A stretch of DNA of 64,000 nucleotides, from contig NC_134288.1 in assembly GCF_949628215.1 (NCBI RefSeq), positions 1,550,001 to 1,614,000 on the forward strand, given 5' to 3'. This document shows, in pieces, positions 13,001-52,589 of the stretch. Every line of letters begins with the position of its first letter. Position 1 is the stretch's first letter. A program made the position numbers and the translations under genes. Below the pieces are notes generated by a model, which ran no database searches, was not told where the DNA came from, and saw nothing but the letters and a program-made list of their open reading frames with translations. This DNA is from Phalacrocorax aristotelis. Its lineage: Eukaryota; Chordata; Aves; Suliformes; Phalacrocoracidae.

Positions 13001-13310
13001 GAAGGCACGATGCTAATGGAAATCTCAGAAAGACCCAGAGGGGATGGAAAGAGACTCAGCCAAATGAAAAACTGGCAGCAAGCATTAAGTGCACTTTCCT
13101 AATGAGCTGAGGAGAAAACAGAATATTTGCTTACAAAAGCAAATTCCTGTAGCATGACAGTGAAACATGTAAGCTCTGCTCCATACGGACACCTCAAGAA
13201 AAACCTAGAAAAGGCTTTTTGCTATTAAGATTATAATTTTTTTTTTCTGCAAGTCTGAACTGTGGCAGGGAAGTTGTGCCAAGAACACAGCAATTCCCAG
13301 AGATGTGTTG
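10095..13310. other. RBL1-SAMHD1 intergenic region, nothing coding
   Basis: I see no exon-like or conserved coding segment here on either strand. Short frames occur only by chance. A G/T-rich low-complexity stretch with a T-run lies at about 12,575-12,650, and a short G-run lies near 10,650. No promoter can be pointed to. Confidence 0.5.
12575..12650. repeat. G/T-rich low-complexity stretch
   Basis: Runs of GGTTTTGGGTTTTGTG type are followed by a T tract just before GGATAAGCC. Read on the minus strand it is AC-rich with A-runs, like a decayed A-rich tail. Similar stretches lie at about 3,885-3,930 and 41,370-41,455. Confidence 0.6.
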
Positions 13311-14089
13311 TGGTGGGTTGACCTTGGCTGGTTGCCAGGTGCCTACCCAGCCACGCTCTCCCCCTCCTCAGCAGGACAGCAGGAGAAAATACGATGAAAA
13401 AGCTCATAGTTGAGATAAGGACAGGGAGATTGCTCACCAATTCCATCATGGTCAGAAGACCAGAACTGGGGAAGATTAATTTAATTTATTGCCAATTAAA
13501 GAGTAGGATAATGAGAGATAAAAACAAAACTAAAAACACCTCCCCCCTAGGCTCAGCTTCACACTTCACTTTTCTACCTCCTCTCTCTGCAAGTGGTGCA
13601 GGGGGATGGGGAATGGGGCTTGGGGTCAGTCTGTAACGCTTCATCTCTGCTGGTGCTCCCTCATGCTCTGTCCCTGCTCCAGTGTGGGGTCCCCATCATG
13701 GGCTGAAGTTCCTGCCAAGGGCCTGCTCCTGTGTGGGCTCTCCATAGGCCACAGCTTCCTTACTGGCATCTCCACCGGATCCAGTGCGGGGTCCTCCATG
13801 GGCTGCATGGGGGACAGCCTGCTTCACCACAATCTGCTGCAGGGGAATCTCCGCTCCGGTGCCTGTAGCACCTCCTCCCCTTCCTTCTGCTCTGACTTTG
13901 GTGCCTGCACGGCTGTTTTACACATTTTCTCACTCCTCCCTCTCCCAGCTGCAGCTGTCCCACAGTGGGTTTGTCTTGGAGTCAGCTGGAGCTGGCTCTG
14001 CCTGACATGGGGGAAGCTTCTGGTGTCTTCTCACAGAGGCCACCCTTGCAGCTCTCCTGCTACCAAACCGTTGGCAGCTAAACCCACCA
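13311..14089 (-). mobile_element. Endogenous retrovirus LTR (solo, antisense)
   Basis: The segment is bounded by TGGTGGG and CCCACCA, a perfect 7-base inverted terminal pair with the TG...CA ends expected of an LTR. Its text (for example GTTGACCTTGGCTGGTTGCC, repeated CAGTGYGGGGTCC units, and GGGGAAGCTTCTGG near the end) resembles a common avian ERV LTR family as I remember it. On the minus strand an AATAAA (GGCAATAAATT, near 13,485) falls where the R region would be, which supports minus orientation. A TATA-containing part seems to be deleted. No internal viral genes flank it. The family name needs a repeat-library search. Confidence 0.7.
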
Positions 14090-14880
14090 TGTGTGTGCAT
14101 ACTGCTGAGGGATAACGTGTAACCTTCCCTCGGGGGAGCCCGTGTAGCATCACAGTGCAGCTTGTGCTGGGCATCATAGAACTCTGAAGCATGGAGGGAG
14201 CTCAGAGGTTTGGATCTCCTGGGATGTCCCTGTAGGCACTGGTGATGGCGGTGGAGCAGCAGGCTGTCCTCAAGGAGGTGCCTGGCACAACTGCAGTCCA
14301 TGGGGGTGCAGGGAGCAGCGAGCAAGTGTGTGGGATCCCCCCAAAAGCTGTGCTGGTGCAAATAGCCAGTCCATCAGGGGCACCAGGGTGTGAAGTTCAT
14401 GTGTGGTGGGTGTATCCCTGAGAAGAATGTCAGGGGTGGATCCAGGCAGCAGGGATTTTGCCAGCTGTGCTCTGTGGGGTCTGTATTTGGGAGCCAAACT
14501 CTCAGGCCCCTTCTGGGGCCTTTCTGGCACACAGAAGTTTTTGCAGCAGATCTGATTTCATGGATGTTGGGATGTTACTTGTGGACATATCTGAAAACCA
14601 GCACACATGTCTCTGTGATGATCGCGGGGTCCAGTCATCGTGGCTGTGAGCAACTGAGAGTCTGGCAGTTGGGGTGCACCTGTTTTCAGTGCCTGTGATG
14701 TCTTTGGGACGAGGTCTTGAAAAAGTCGGGTCTGGGTGTCTTCAGCAGCATTGTTTGAGGGCAGTAGCGTTGTGGCATCGTGTCTTTTGGGAGTACCTTC
14801 ACGGAGGCTGACGTTTGTGACCGAGCTGGGATTTGGGGTGCTGAGGGGGCCTTGCCGGTGCTGGTTTCCAGGTACTTACG
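14090..14880. other. Unassigned sequence upstream of SAMHD1
   Basis: Open frames on both strands have no recognisable domain. The sequence becomes GC-rich toward 14,900, where the SAMHD1 CpG island begins. Confidence 0.4.
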
Positions 14881-15075
14881 CCTGACTCGCCCGCAATAAG
14901 CTGCCGCTGTGGGGAGCGTCGCTCATCTCTCTCCGGCAGCGCTGCTTGCGCCGGGTTAGAGCACGAAGGGCTCCGCGCCGGGCCGCCCGGCCCGGGCGGT
15001 GCGGGGCGCCGGGGGGCGGTAACGAACCAGACCGAGCTCGCGCCCGCCGCAGTGCGTGGGGAGCAGCGCTGGCCG

Positions 15076-15083
15076 TGACGTCA
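15076..15083. promoter_or_regulatory. Palindromic CRE (TGACGTCA)
   Basis: A perfect 8-base CREB/ATF site in the SAMHD1 CpG island, 63 bases before the preferred ATG. It lies between the two in-frame ATGs, so it is either 5' UTR or promoter DNA. Function is inferred from the consensus only. Confidence 0.55.
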
Positions 15084-15145
15084 CGGCGGCGCCGGTCCCC
15101 CCGCTAAGCGGAGCGGGAGCTGCGCTGCGCCTGCGCGGCGGCGGG

Positions 15146-40981
<25,836 letters not shown>

Positions 40982-42222
40982 CAGTTTTCCTTTTGGCATG
41001 ATTCAGTCTGCTTCTTCAGAAGATGAGTAAACCTGAGCAGCAACTCTTCTAAAAGCCAGTTGGATAGACTGTAAGAGTCTATGGAACAATGCAGAAATGC
41101 ATTTTACAATGCAGTATGTTTCAATGTAGGTACTTAAACAAAGTGCATATTCCCAATGGACCTTTAAAAAATTAACAGCCTATTACAGCAGAGCAAACAC
41201 AATTCTCATTTTTGAATGTATTGGCACTATGTAGCAAGAGTAACTTTAAAAATTGCAATGCATCATTATTACAAGAGACGCTGAAGACATGTTACTGTTA
41301 TTTCTAGTCCTGATACCTTCTTAAGATGATTGTGGTATTGCATGAGCTAGCAGGAAGATTTCCGGCTCAGGTTTTTGGTGGGGTGGTTTGTTTTGGTTTG
41401 TTTGGTTTCATTGGGTTTTTTGTGTTGGTTTTGTACTGTTTTGTTTTGTTTTCCCCCCAGTACCTGAGGAAGAGAGGAGTATGTACGCTTCTGAAAATAC
41501 AGTGAGGTAATAGAGCTCTGAAATAACCAGAGATAGCATCTTCAAGAATAGCAAAACTGATTTCTTTTCAAGCAAATAAAAAGAGGGTAGAGGAGAATCT
41601 TCCTAATAACCAAAGATTACTTTTCTGGTATTCAAAAAGCTGCTGCTGATTATGATGATGATGAAGATGCAAACTGCTTGCTGGACTTGTGACCACAATT
41701 CTTATTGAAGTAACAATTCATTGCAGTGACATGCAGCCTTTTGTTGTTGTATAGCATTTTTGAAAAATTGAATGTTATATTTCTACTGTTACACTGAACT
41801 GCAAAACTGTTCAAAACGTCCATTGTTTGAGTGCTTGTAGGGAAGCAGAGCTACCCAAATGCTTGTCGAGGCAGGTGGGTGTGCGCACAGGTCTTGGCAC
41901 GGTTGGTGAGTCCCAGAAGGATGCTGCTCTGCTCTTCCTTGCACCAGGTGCACCTTGTTTCTGCATTACACTGTACCAGGTAGACAGGAATTCAGGAATT
42001 CTTCCATTCTTGTGTCCCTTCCCTGTTTCTCCTGGATCTCCAGTTGCTGTTCTGGTGTAATTTTTCTCTGCCTTGTAGAACTCTAAGGGTTCTTACATTT
42101 TTGCCTTACTGGCAGTACTAATGTGAGTGTTGCTCAATGTCTGTCCAGTTGAAAAAGTGAATGAGGAAGACCACCTTCCTCTCATCTTTTACTCAGGTCT
42201 AAGAGGAAGGCTGCTTTCATTA

Positions 42223-42228
42223 AATAAA
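42223..42228 (+). promoter_or_regulatory. SAMHD1 polyadenylation signal candidate
   Basis: AATAAA in TTAAATAAAATATAAAAAC. The sequence beyond it is A-rich and lacks an obvious GU-rich element, so its use is uncertain. Confidence 0.4.
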
Positions 42229-42971
42229 ATATAAAAACTTGAAAAAAAACCACCCTGAAAACTAAAAATGCAAAGCAAAATGTTCAGTAATGCTTGGAAA
42301 TTGGAACACGCCTTGGATTTTTATTTCTGAAATGGGGAAAGAAAAGTTCAGCATCCGGTTTTGACAGCCAAGCATGGGTAACTAGGTTAGTTTCTGGAAA
42401 CTAATGCAGTGGGAAATCACTGTCAGAGAAGTGCAGAACTCTCTTCGTATCCTTTGCCCTTTTTATCATGGGAACTGAGAGCTGTAAGGCAGAGGGACAG
42501 AGAATGAGTATTGACGTACTTAACTCGGATTTCATTTGTTGAAATAAGCGGAAGACATTTTGCACTCTGCTGCTTTCCTTATGTACCTGTGCTCATATGT
42601 CTAAAGGTGATGGGGCACGACCTCTGCTGTTGATATTTTTAATGGTATTTCAGATCTGCAGGCGTACCAGATAACTACTAGAATGGGTTGTGACCTCTTA
42701 AAGGCTTGTAAAGAGCTTATCATGCTTCAAGAAGCAACATCATAGAGTGAAAGCATTTGTCTCCTTTATCTGCCTAAAATCAAGTATTGTTCAGAATAAT
42801 GTAATTTTGTTATTGTTGCTTGAATTTGTTTTGAATTTGTTATAAAAGGTGCACTTTATACTTGGGAAATATATTTTGCTTATGCTTAAGCAAAAATTTG
42901 TACTTAATGTTAAATTCTGAGACAGAGTGTTTGTTTTTCTGAAACATATTATTCTGAGCCTCTGGACTAAG

Positions 42972-42977
42972 AATAAA
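42972..42977 (+). promoter_or_regulatory. SAMHD1 distal polyadenylation signal candidate
   Basis: AATAAA followed within 40-50 bases by GCAGTGTGTG, a G/U-rich element. It is the last signal before the CR1 copy at 43.4 kb. Confidence 0.45.
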
Positions 42978-43394
42978 TTTATAAACACTGATTTCACTGT
43001 TCTTTAAAGGAATTGCAGTGTGTGAACTCTATTGAAAACAGTCTTACTGCTCAGTTCTAAACAGCAAATGTATTTCCAAAGGACAAAGACTACTCTGTGG
43101 AAGTGCTCAAGCTGGAAGATATGGAGATGGTTTCTTAATTTATGTTTACTCAAGTGCAGTGTGAATAGTAAGTGCAGCAGAGCCAGTTCAGCTGTAGAGA
43201 ACCATGGGGCCAGGGATGGGGAAGGAAGCTCGCAGAGTTTGTGCCGAGACGGAGGATCCAACCTCTCCTGCCTTGAGATGAAACTGCAGCCACGTGGCCA
43301 TTGCCATGCCTGGGCAGAGTGGGCAGACCTGACTTCAGCATCCATACAGGAGCCAGGTTGGCTTTAGGTGCTGCTCCAGCTATTGTGGAGGGGA

Positions 43395-44515
43395 AAAAAT
43401 AAAAGTGAAGTCATGCTTGACCAGCCTGATCACCACCTAGGATTAAATGACTGGCCTGGTAGCTGAGGGGAGAGCAGTGGATATTGTCTACCTCAACAAG
43501 CTGTTGAAGTATGGTCTGGCTGTGCAGACAGTGGGGTGGACTGAAAGCTGGCAGAAGGGCTGGGCCTGGAGGGTGGTTAATCAGTGGCACAAAGTCTCAT
43601 TGGAGGTCAGCAACTTGTGGTGTACCCCAGGGGTTGATACTAGGTCCAGTCCCAGTAGTCTTCATTATTGCTCTGGATGATGGGACAGGGTCCACCCTCA
43701 ACAAGTTTGCAGGTGACACCAAACGGGGAGGACTGGCTGATATGCCAGAGGATCATGCTGGCATCCAGAGGGACATTGCCAGGCTGGAGAGATGGGCTGG
43801 CAGGAACCTCATGAAGTTCAACGAGGGGAATTACAAAGTCCTGCCCCTGGGGAGGGTCAGCCTCATTCACCAGCGTGTGCTGGGGGCCACCCACCTGGGA
43901 AGCGGCTTGGCAGAAGAGGATCTAGGTGTTCTGGTGGGCACACAAGTTGATCATGAGCTAACAGTGTGCTCTTGCAGCAATGTATGTCAATGGTGCCCTG
44001 GGCTGCCTTAGGCAAAGTATTGCCAGCAGGTAGAGGATCCTTCCCCTCTGCTCTGCCCTGCTGAGGCCACTCCTGGAGTGCTGGGTCCAGTGCTGGGCTC
44101 CCCAGTACAAGACAGACAGGGACATACTGGAGAGAGTCCAGCAAAGGGCCGTGAAGGCGATGAAGGGACTGGTGTGTCTCTGCTATGAGGAGAGGCTGAG
44201 AGAGCTGGGACTGCTCAGCCTGGAGCAGAGCAGGCTCAGGGGACCTCATCGGTGCATGTAAGTACCTGGAGGGAGGGTGCAGAGGGGACAGAGCCAGGCT
44301 CTTCTCGGTGGTGCCCAGGGACAGGACCAGAGGCCGTGGGCACAAACTGACACACAGGAGGGTCCCTCCAAACATCAGGAAACACTTTTCTACTCTCCTG
44401 GGGAGGTAATGGGGTCTCCATCCATGGAGATACTCAAAAGCTGCCCTGGTGGAGCAGGGGGCTGAACAAGGTGACCACCAGCAGTGCCTCCGACCTCAGC
44501 TAGCCTGTGATCCTA
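43395..44515 (+). mobile_element. CR1 LINE, 5'-truncated, with decayed reverse transcriptase
   Basis: About 1.1 kb in plus orientation. The frame at 43511-44011 keeps CR1 reverse-transcriptase C-terminal text: CGVPQGLILGPV, KFAGDTKRGGLADMPED, DIARLERWAGRNLMKFNEG. The catalytic F-A-D-D box reads FAGD, so the enzyme is dead, and a frame break follows. The 3' part has the usual CR1 UTR (CGTGAAGGCGATGAAGGGAC, GAGGAGAGGCTGAGAGAGCT, CTGGAGCAGAGCAGGCTCAG) and ends near GACCTCAGCTAGCCTGTGAT. It lies between SAMHD1 and TLDC2. Confidence 0.93.
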
Positions 44516-46980
44516 CACCAGCACTGCTGGCAGAAATGTGAAATGGGCCTGAAGGCACAGGGTGTGTGTTGGCGAGAGGTGGGGCGGTGCTGAGAGGCCT
44601 GTGAAGAGGAACAGTTCCTGGTGCCTCCCTGGTTGGGCAAGCTTTATTGGAGCCTTTCCCAGTCTGTTCAACAATGGCTTGTGCCTTCAATGCCTTCTCT
44701 GCTGCCGCCACCATTTGCTGCAGCAACAGCTTCAATGGGGCGAGGAAGAGGTTCCTCCCCTTCTCCCTAGGCTGAAGGTGGGGGCCAACCCCGGGCCATG
44801 GGGGGGCTCTTGCTAATTTGGTGGCCCTGCTGCGTGCCCCCAGCTATGCTCGCAGGCTGTGTTGACAGCAGCATGTGTGGCACCTCAACCAGCAGCCTTG
44901 GTGAGGAGGACACGTGGGCACACGTGGTGTGTCGCCGTCGCCGGGGGACGGTGCTGTGCAGCCCGCGTCAGCAGGGCGTGTTGGGTGGCACCAGCGCGCA
45001 GGAGGGTTGAGCACCCCGACGGCCACGGTGGGCTCCCGGCACGCGCTGCGTGGAGTGCCCAGGAGCCCCATGGGAGGGTACGGCGAGGGGGAGCTGCTCT
45101 CCTAAGGCACCTAGTCAGAGCAGCTGTAAACGGCAGCACCACAAGCCAACCCTCAGGGTCACAGGATAAGGTAGGTGATGAGGGCAGACCCAGCTGGCAG
45201 CACTCCTTGGGAAGGGTAGGGAGAGCAGGGGAATGTTAATTTTTTTCAGCTGGGACAATATGGGAAGGGAGGGAGACAAACTTCCACAGTCCCACTTAAT
45301 GATGGGCTTTCAAGAAGCTACAGGCGACTGGGCCTTTGCAGCTGGTTGGAGTATAACCCTGCGGGCCCGGGAAGTTGGAGGGGGTCGGTGGGACTCTGCA
45401 AGTGGAGCAGGAGGGAGGAATGAAGAGGGGGTAGGCAAAAAAGGGGTGTAAAAGGGATGCATGTGAAACTGGGCCGCTCAGTGCGTTGCCTGCCCGAGTC
45501 CTGCACCTGATGTGTCTTACCTTCTGTCTGTCCTGTTGTCTCTTAAATCCCTTCTTAACTATTTCTCTGTTAATCTCACGTAGCCTGTGGTGATGTGTGC
45601 TGCAAGGACTAGGTGCCAGCTGCTGGAGAGACCAGCACAGGTGCATTTGGGGCCAGCAACCAGAGTCAGACTGGGGCTGTAGGCATGCCTGGCCCGTGGT
45701 GTTGGCTGCTGGAGCGGGTGCAAGTCCCAGTGCCAGCCGCTGAGGCGGCGAGTGGCTGTGTTGTCCCCAAACCACGTGTCTGTGAGGGAGGTGTGCGTCA
45801 TTCGCAGGCAAACCTTAAGCTGGATCATCTGGCACATATGGGACTGCGGTGGGAGGAGGAAGGCCAGGATGTGGGCAGGGGGCTGGGCGGATTGGGGCAG
45901 CCATGTCCCTTGGGTAGATGCTGGGCTCCAGCGGCTGGGTGGGAGGGTCCTGGGCTGGAGCGGCTGGAGGACGCTCCCCTGGCCCAGCAGTGCTGTGCTG
46001 GGTGCGGTGTCCTAGGCAATGGCTGCCTTGGAGAGGAGAGTGGGCAGGGAGGTTTGGGCAGGAGGGAACATCTTCTGGGAGGGAGGCAAGTGGGCAAGGG
46101 GGAGGCAGTAGGAGAGGGTCAGCTCGTGCAACGGAGGGTCATCTCTGGGGCTGCTCACCAGCTCAGTACCTCACTTTGGAAAGGGGATGAGTGTCCGATG
46201 AAATGAGAGAAAAGCCAGCCATGGGTGACAGAATCAGCAGGAAAATGGCTGGCGAGGTTGCACACACCCAACCCACCCTACACATACCTGTGTTGAAAGT
46301 AACAGCCTGGAGCTTGGTGGGATCCAGCCTTCACAAAATTGCAGGTTTAGGATAGGAGCTGAGAGCGGGTGAGGACGTGGGGTGATGCTCCAGCTCAGTG
46401 CCCAGCCATGATCCCAAAATCAATAAACCAAAAGTGGCCAAACCAGGCAAGCATTTGTCCTCCTGTGGAAACCCCTGGGCCACCCCTGCCTTGAATCCCA
46501 CCTGTGGGGCTGGTCCTTCTGCTTGGACAGGGATGGTGGGATGGTGGAGGAGGAAGAGAACTGGCCTGGTGTCCAGGAAGGAGAGGCCAGGCCATGTCGG
46601 CCAGGTCATGTCAGCCAGGCAAGAGGCAGCAGGTTGTGGAGCCATGGGTGGGACGGGGCCTGAGGAGAGCTGTTGTTGTCCCCTTTCCATTAGGATCAGG
46701 TCAGGGCAGGATGCCCAGCGTGGCCTGGACACTGCCAAGGAGGAAGTCCTGGCCCTCAGGAGGTGACGGGGGGGACAGAGTGTGGACTCTACCAGAGGGG
46801 GGATGGGTCCCTGCAGCCCCCCAGAGCAGTGCCCTGGGCTGACCCCCTGAGCTTGCTGTGGGCTCAAGCCTTGGGCTGGGACAGGGCCCAGCCCCTGCTC
46901 TCGCGCCTCCTGGCCTGCTCCCCACTGCTTGCTTTGCTCAACTTCACGGCGCCATTTGTTGCTTCCACGGCAAGGACAAG
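44516..46980. other. GC-rich intergenic block, no supported gene
   Basis: Many long open frames lie on both strands because of high GC content. None gave a recognisable domain or a consistent exon series. The region lies between the CR1 copy and the inferred TLDC2 3' end. Confidence 0.45.
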
Positions 46981-47002
46981 GCTGGGAGCACAGCTCTGCC
47001 TG

Positions 47003-47008
47003 TTTATT
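47003..47008 (-). promoter_or_regulatory. TLDC2 polyadenylation signal candidate
   Basis: TTTATT on the plus strand gives AATAAA on the minus strand, about 515 bases after the TLDC2 stop. This would give a 3' UTR of roughly 0.53 kb (about 46,985-47,521). Confidence 0.5.
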
Positions 47009-47521
47009 GATGAGAAGCCACCATATTGCCTGCCAGCCCTGGCAGCACCATCCCCAGGGGCCACGGCTGGAGGAACAGAGGTTGCCTGGGCTTGCTCCGT
47101 CTTGCCAGCATCATCCTCCTCTCCAAGCTTGCTCCTCCATCTGGGGACCTGGGGCTGCTCAGGCCTGCCACACACCCTCCTCCTGGGGCGGCTCTGCATC
47201 ATCCCAGCCAGGCAGGGTGCTTGGTGCCGTGGTGGGGGTCGGTCCTGCAGGGACCCCAGCATGGTGGCAGCAGCACTGCGGGGAGGCTGAGATCCCACTG
47301 CAGCCTGTTGCCATCACTCTGCCCCTATCACATTGCCCCCACTGACTGTTGGCACATGAAATGGGAACATTGGTGGTGACAGAGTGGAAGGAGGCAGGGG
47401 CAAGGCTGTGCACTGACCCAGCAGGCTCAGCAGGTGCTGGCAGGGAACAGCTGTTGAACAAGGCATTGCTCTCAAAGCATCCCCTCGCTGCCACATTTGT
47501 CCCCACGTGTGGGCGGTGGGG

Positions 47522-49826
<2,305 letters not shown>

Positions 49827-49829
49827 CTG

Positions 49830-52580
49830 GGGGAGGTAGAGGTGAGCATCTCTGAGGGTCCTGAGGGAGCAGCAACCCGAGACTCGCCCTGCATGAAGTG
49901 TTTCCCGTGCTGTGTCCAGGGACTGGGTAAAGGGGCCCAAAGGACGCAGGGATAGGCACTGGTCTGAGCCACCAGCCCAGTTCCTGGCTGGCGGCTGCTC
50001 CTGACAGCCCTGCTGTGCTATGCCATGTCATGCCATGCCGTGCTGTGCCCGGGCACCCTGCCAGCACTGCACACAGAAGTTCAAGGCTGTGGAGCCACCC
50101 AAGGAAGAAGAGGAGGAGGAAGAGGAAGACAAGGCAGGGGAAGCTTCTACATGTAGCATGCGTGGGGGTAGGGTCAGGGATGTACCTTAGTCCTGGTGGC
50201 AGCTGGCGACAAGTGTCTCAGCTGCCCACATGCTCAAGGTGGCTAAGGGTGCAGCCCCTGCCCATGGGTGGGTGGGCAGCCAGTCCCTGGTGCTTGTGGG
50301 GGATGGACAGAAATCACCCCAAAGGGACAAAAGGGAGATGTGCAGGCAACCCCAGGCACAGGCAATCTTCTGACCCCAGGGTGCTTGGACCCTTGGGAAG
50401 CAGAGGGGCTGAAAAGACAGGTCCTGAGTGTCCCCACCACAACCCCCCGCCGCACCCCCCTCCCCCCCGCCCCGCACCTCCCCAGCCCCTGGCCATATGG
50501 GCAGCACAGCTGGTGCCTCCTGTCACTCCCCTGCAGGTCATTCCTGGTGCCCACACGGCCACATGGGATCCCACCACACTGAACCTACCAGGAGGTGGTA
50601 GCGGGCACGGAGCCCCCTCATCATGGGCATGCAGGGGGTGCTGGGAGCCACACTGCTGGTGAGCCTTCAACACTGCCCCGGGTTAATGTTCACCCGTGCT
50701 GGCCACTCCCTGGCCAACTCATGCGTGACACAGGTGGGTGAGGCTACTGGCAGCCTGCCCTGGCTCATCGGGGTCCTGCGCGATGCTGGGAGAGGTGGGC
50801 AGGCGTCCCCCTGCAGCCCGGTGCTGGGTGGCCAGTGGCCATCACCTCCTTTGCACCCTGGCCACTGCCTGGGCCAGGCTCTGGATTGCCAAGCAGGGAG
50901 CCCCAAGGCCACAGGGGAGCGGTTGTTTTGGGATCAACGGGCAGGTCATGCCTGTGTTGCTCTTTGCAACATGACTGGTGCAATGGTCGTAGCACCTGCC
51001 AACACCTGCCCTGTGAACACATTGACCCGTATTCCTCACACTGGGAGAGACTGCCTGAGTTGCCATGCTGCAGTCGGGTGAGCCAGGGCCCCGGGAGGCT
51101 TGCCCGCCTGCCTCAGACACTGCTGAAGGAGGACATGCCAAACCAGTGCCCCAGTGTGTCGCCCTCTCATCGATCCCCCAACCAGCCAAGCATGGCCATG
51201 AGGCTGCGGGCTCACCTGTAACAGTAGCCTATTTATGCCTTTACAGGAATTTCTGTGTGCCCTGCATGGTGGCATCACAGCCACAACAGCCTGTCCCAGG
51301 CCCTGGCCCCACTGCAGCCGTTTCTGGAGTTGCTCCTCACCTCCCTGGCAGGGCCCGTTGCAGCCCCGGTGGGCCTGGCTGCCCCAGTGGGTGGGTCCCT
51401 GCACTGCTGTCACCCCCATGCTTTGATGGCAGTGCTGGTCCCAGGATGGCGGTGGGAGGTTGGGGGTTTCTGGTGCTCAGCACAACTGGCACTTGGCCAC
51501 CGGCAGGGCCCTGGGTGGGCCAGGAGTCCCTGGTGACCCCAAAAGCCTTCCCTGGGAACCACGGGGCACCCGGTCCCTGCCTGAGCTGTCATAGGATGGG
51601 CGTCCCTGCCTCATCCCTCTTGCTATCCCTGGTCACTGCCCCTGCCCTTTCCATGCCTATACCCATGCCAGCCCTCTGTCCCTGTCCTTTACCCTGCTCC
51701 TGCCCCACCCTTTCCGCCCCCCTACCCCTGATTCTGGCCCCATCCCTGCCCTTGACACTGTGCCTGACACTGAACTGTCCCTGCATTGTCCCTGCCCTGT
51801 TCCTTTCTTCATCCTTCATTGCTCCATCCCTGCCCTGCCCCTGACCGTGCACCTGCCCCTTCCCTGCTCCTGTCCCTGCCTCTGCCCGTTGTTTCCTTCT
51901 CCTTATCCCTGCCTCTGCCCTTGTTCCTTCCCAATGCCCCTTTCCCTGCACGGGCCTTGCCCCTGCCCCGGCTTTCTCTTGCCCTTGTCTCATCCTCTGC
52001 CCCGGCTCCTGCCCTTGACCCTGCCCCGTCCCTTCATGCCAGCGCCCAAGCCGCTGTCCCTTGCTCTTCCTCTGCCCCCAGTGCTCACACCATTACCTCT
52101 TCTCAGGACCGCTTCTGAGTCCAACCTTGGGACCTGGGAGACCCAGATGGAGGCAGCCTTGGGGGGGCCATGGGTGACCAGGAGCAGGGAGCCTGGGCAC
52201 AGGCACAGGAACCAATTCAGCTGCTAGAGACCGAGGATGAAGCTGCTGCCCATGGCTCCTTGGCCCAGTCCTGCCACCTCCCATCAGCATTATCTACCTC
52301 CTGATATGTAAATTATTTTCTATTTTGTGGGAAGAAAGGGGCTGTGAAATGGATAGCCCCAGCTATTCACCCTCTTACTTTCTTTTACACTGCTGTTGGG
52401 TTGAACCCTGCACAGCTGGCACTCCCTAAAACCACAGTGGACTACAGCATGCCCCAGGGCCAATTGTTTTCCCTCAAAAGACCCGTGTTTGCTTTCAAGT
52501 CCCCTCCATGTGCCTCTTGGTGCCTTCCAGAGCCCCGGCACATCCTCCAGTGTTCCCCCGACCTCCCCAACCACAGAGCG
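49830..52580. other. GC-rich sequence between TLDC2 and PIGU, unassigned
   Basis: The block contains an acidic poly-Glu reading at about 50,087-50,165 (plus strand), cytosine-rich runs near 50,440-50,480 and the CCCTGC-rich tract at 51,610-52,080. Several frames exceed 100 codons on both strands, but no domain, signal or exon chain is convincing. It may hold the TLDC2 promoter and first exon. Confidence 0.4.
51610..52080. repeat. Pyrimidine-rich CCCTGCC-type degenerate tandem tract
   Basis: About 470 bases of imperfect CCCTGCCC/TGTCCCTGCC units have very few purines on the plus strand. The minus strand is correspondingly G-rich with spaced GGG runs. Long frames across it are repeat artefacts rich in Leu/Pro/Cys. 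Confidence 0.85.
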
Positions 52581-52589
52581 AGCACACAA

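Larger units (their letters stand above)
40982..43000 (+). other. SAMHD1: SAMHD1 3' untranslated region
   Basis: AT-rich sequence after the stop with no coding content. AATAAA signals occur near 41,572, at 42223-42228 and at 42972-42977. The gene could end at about 42,250 or 43,000. A GT-rich stretch (41,370-41,455) and a GATGATGATGAAGATG microrepeat (41,654-41,669) lie within it. Confidence 0.55.

Noticed and set aside
13606-14115. 169-codon plus-strand frame
   Set aside because: It lies inside the LTR-like repeat and reads non-coding LTR sequence.
45613-46206. 197-codon plus-strand frame and overlapping minus-strand frames in the GC-rich block
   Set aside because: Composition is Gly/Trp/Arg-rich, frames exist on both strands at once, and there is no domain or splice pattern. 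This is typical chance openness in GC-rich DNA.
51065-51844. 259-codon plus-strand frame
   Set aside because: The second half is a Leu/Pro/Cys reading of the CCCTGCC tract and the first half has no recognisable motif. It is a repeat artefact.
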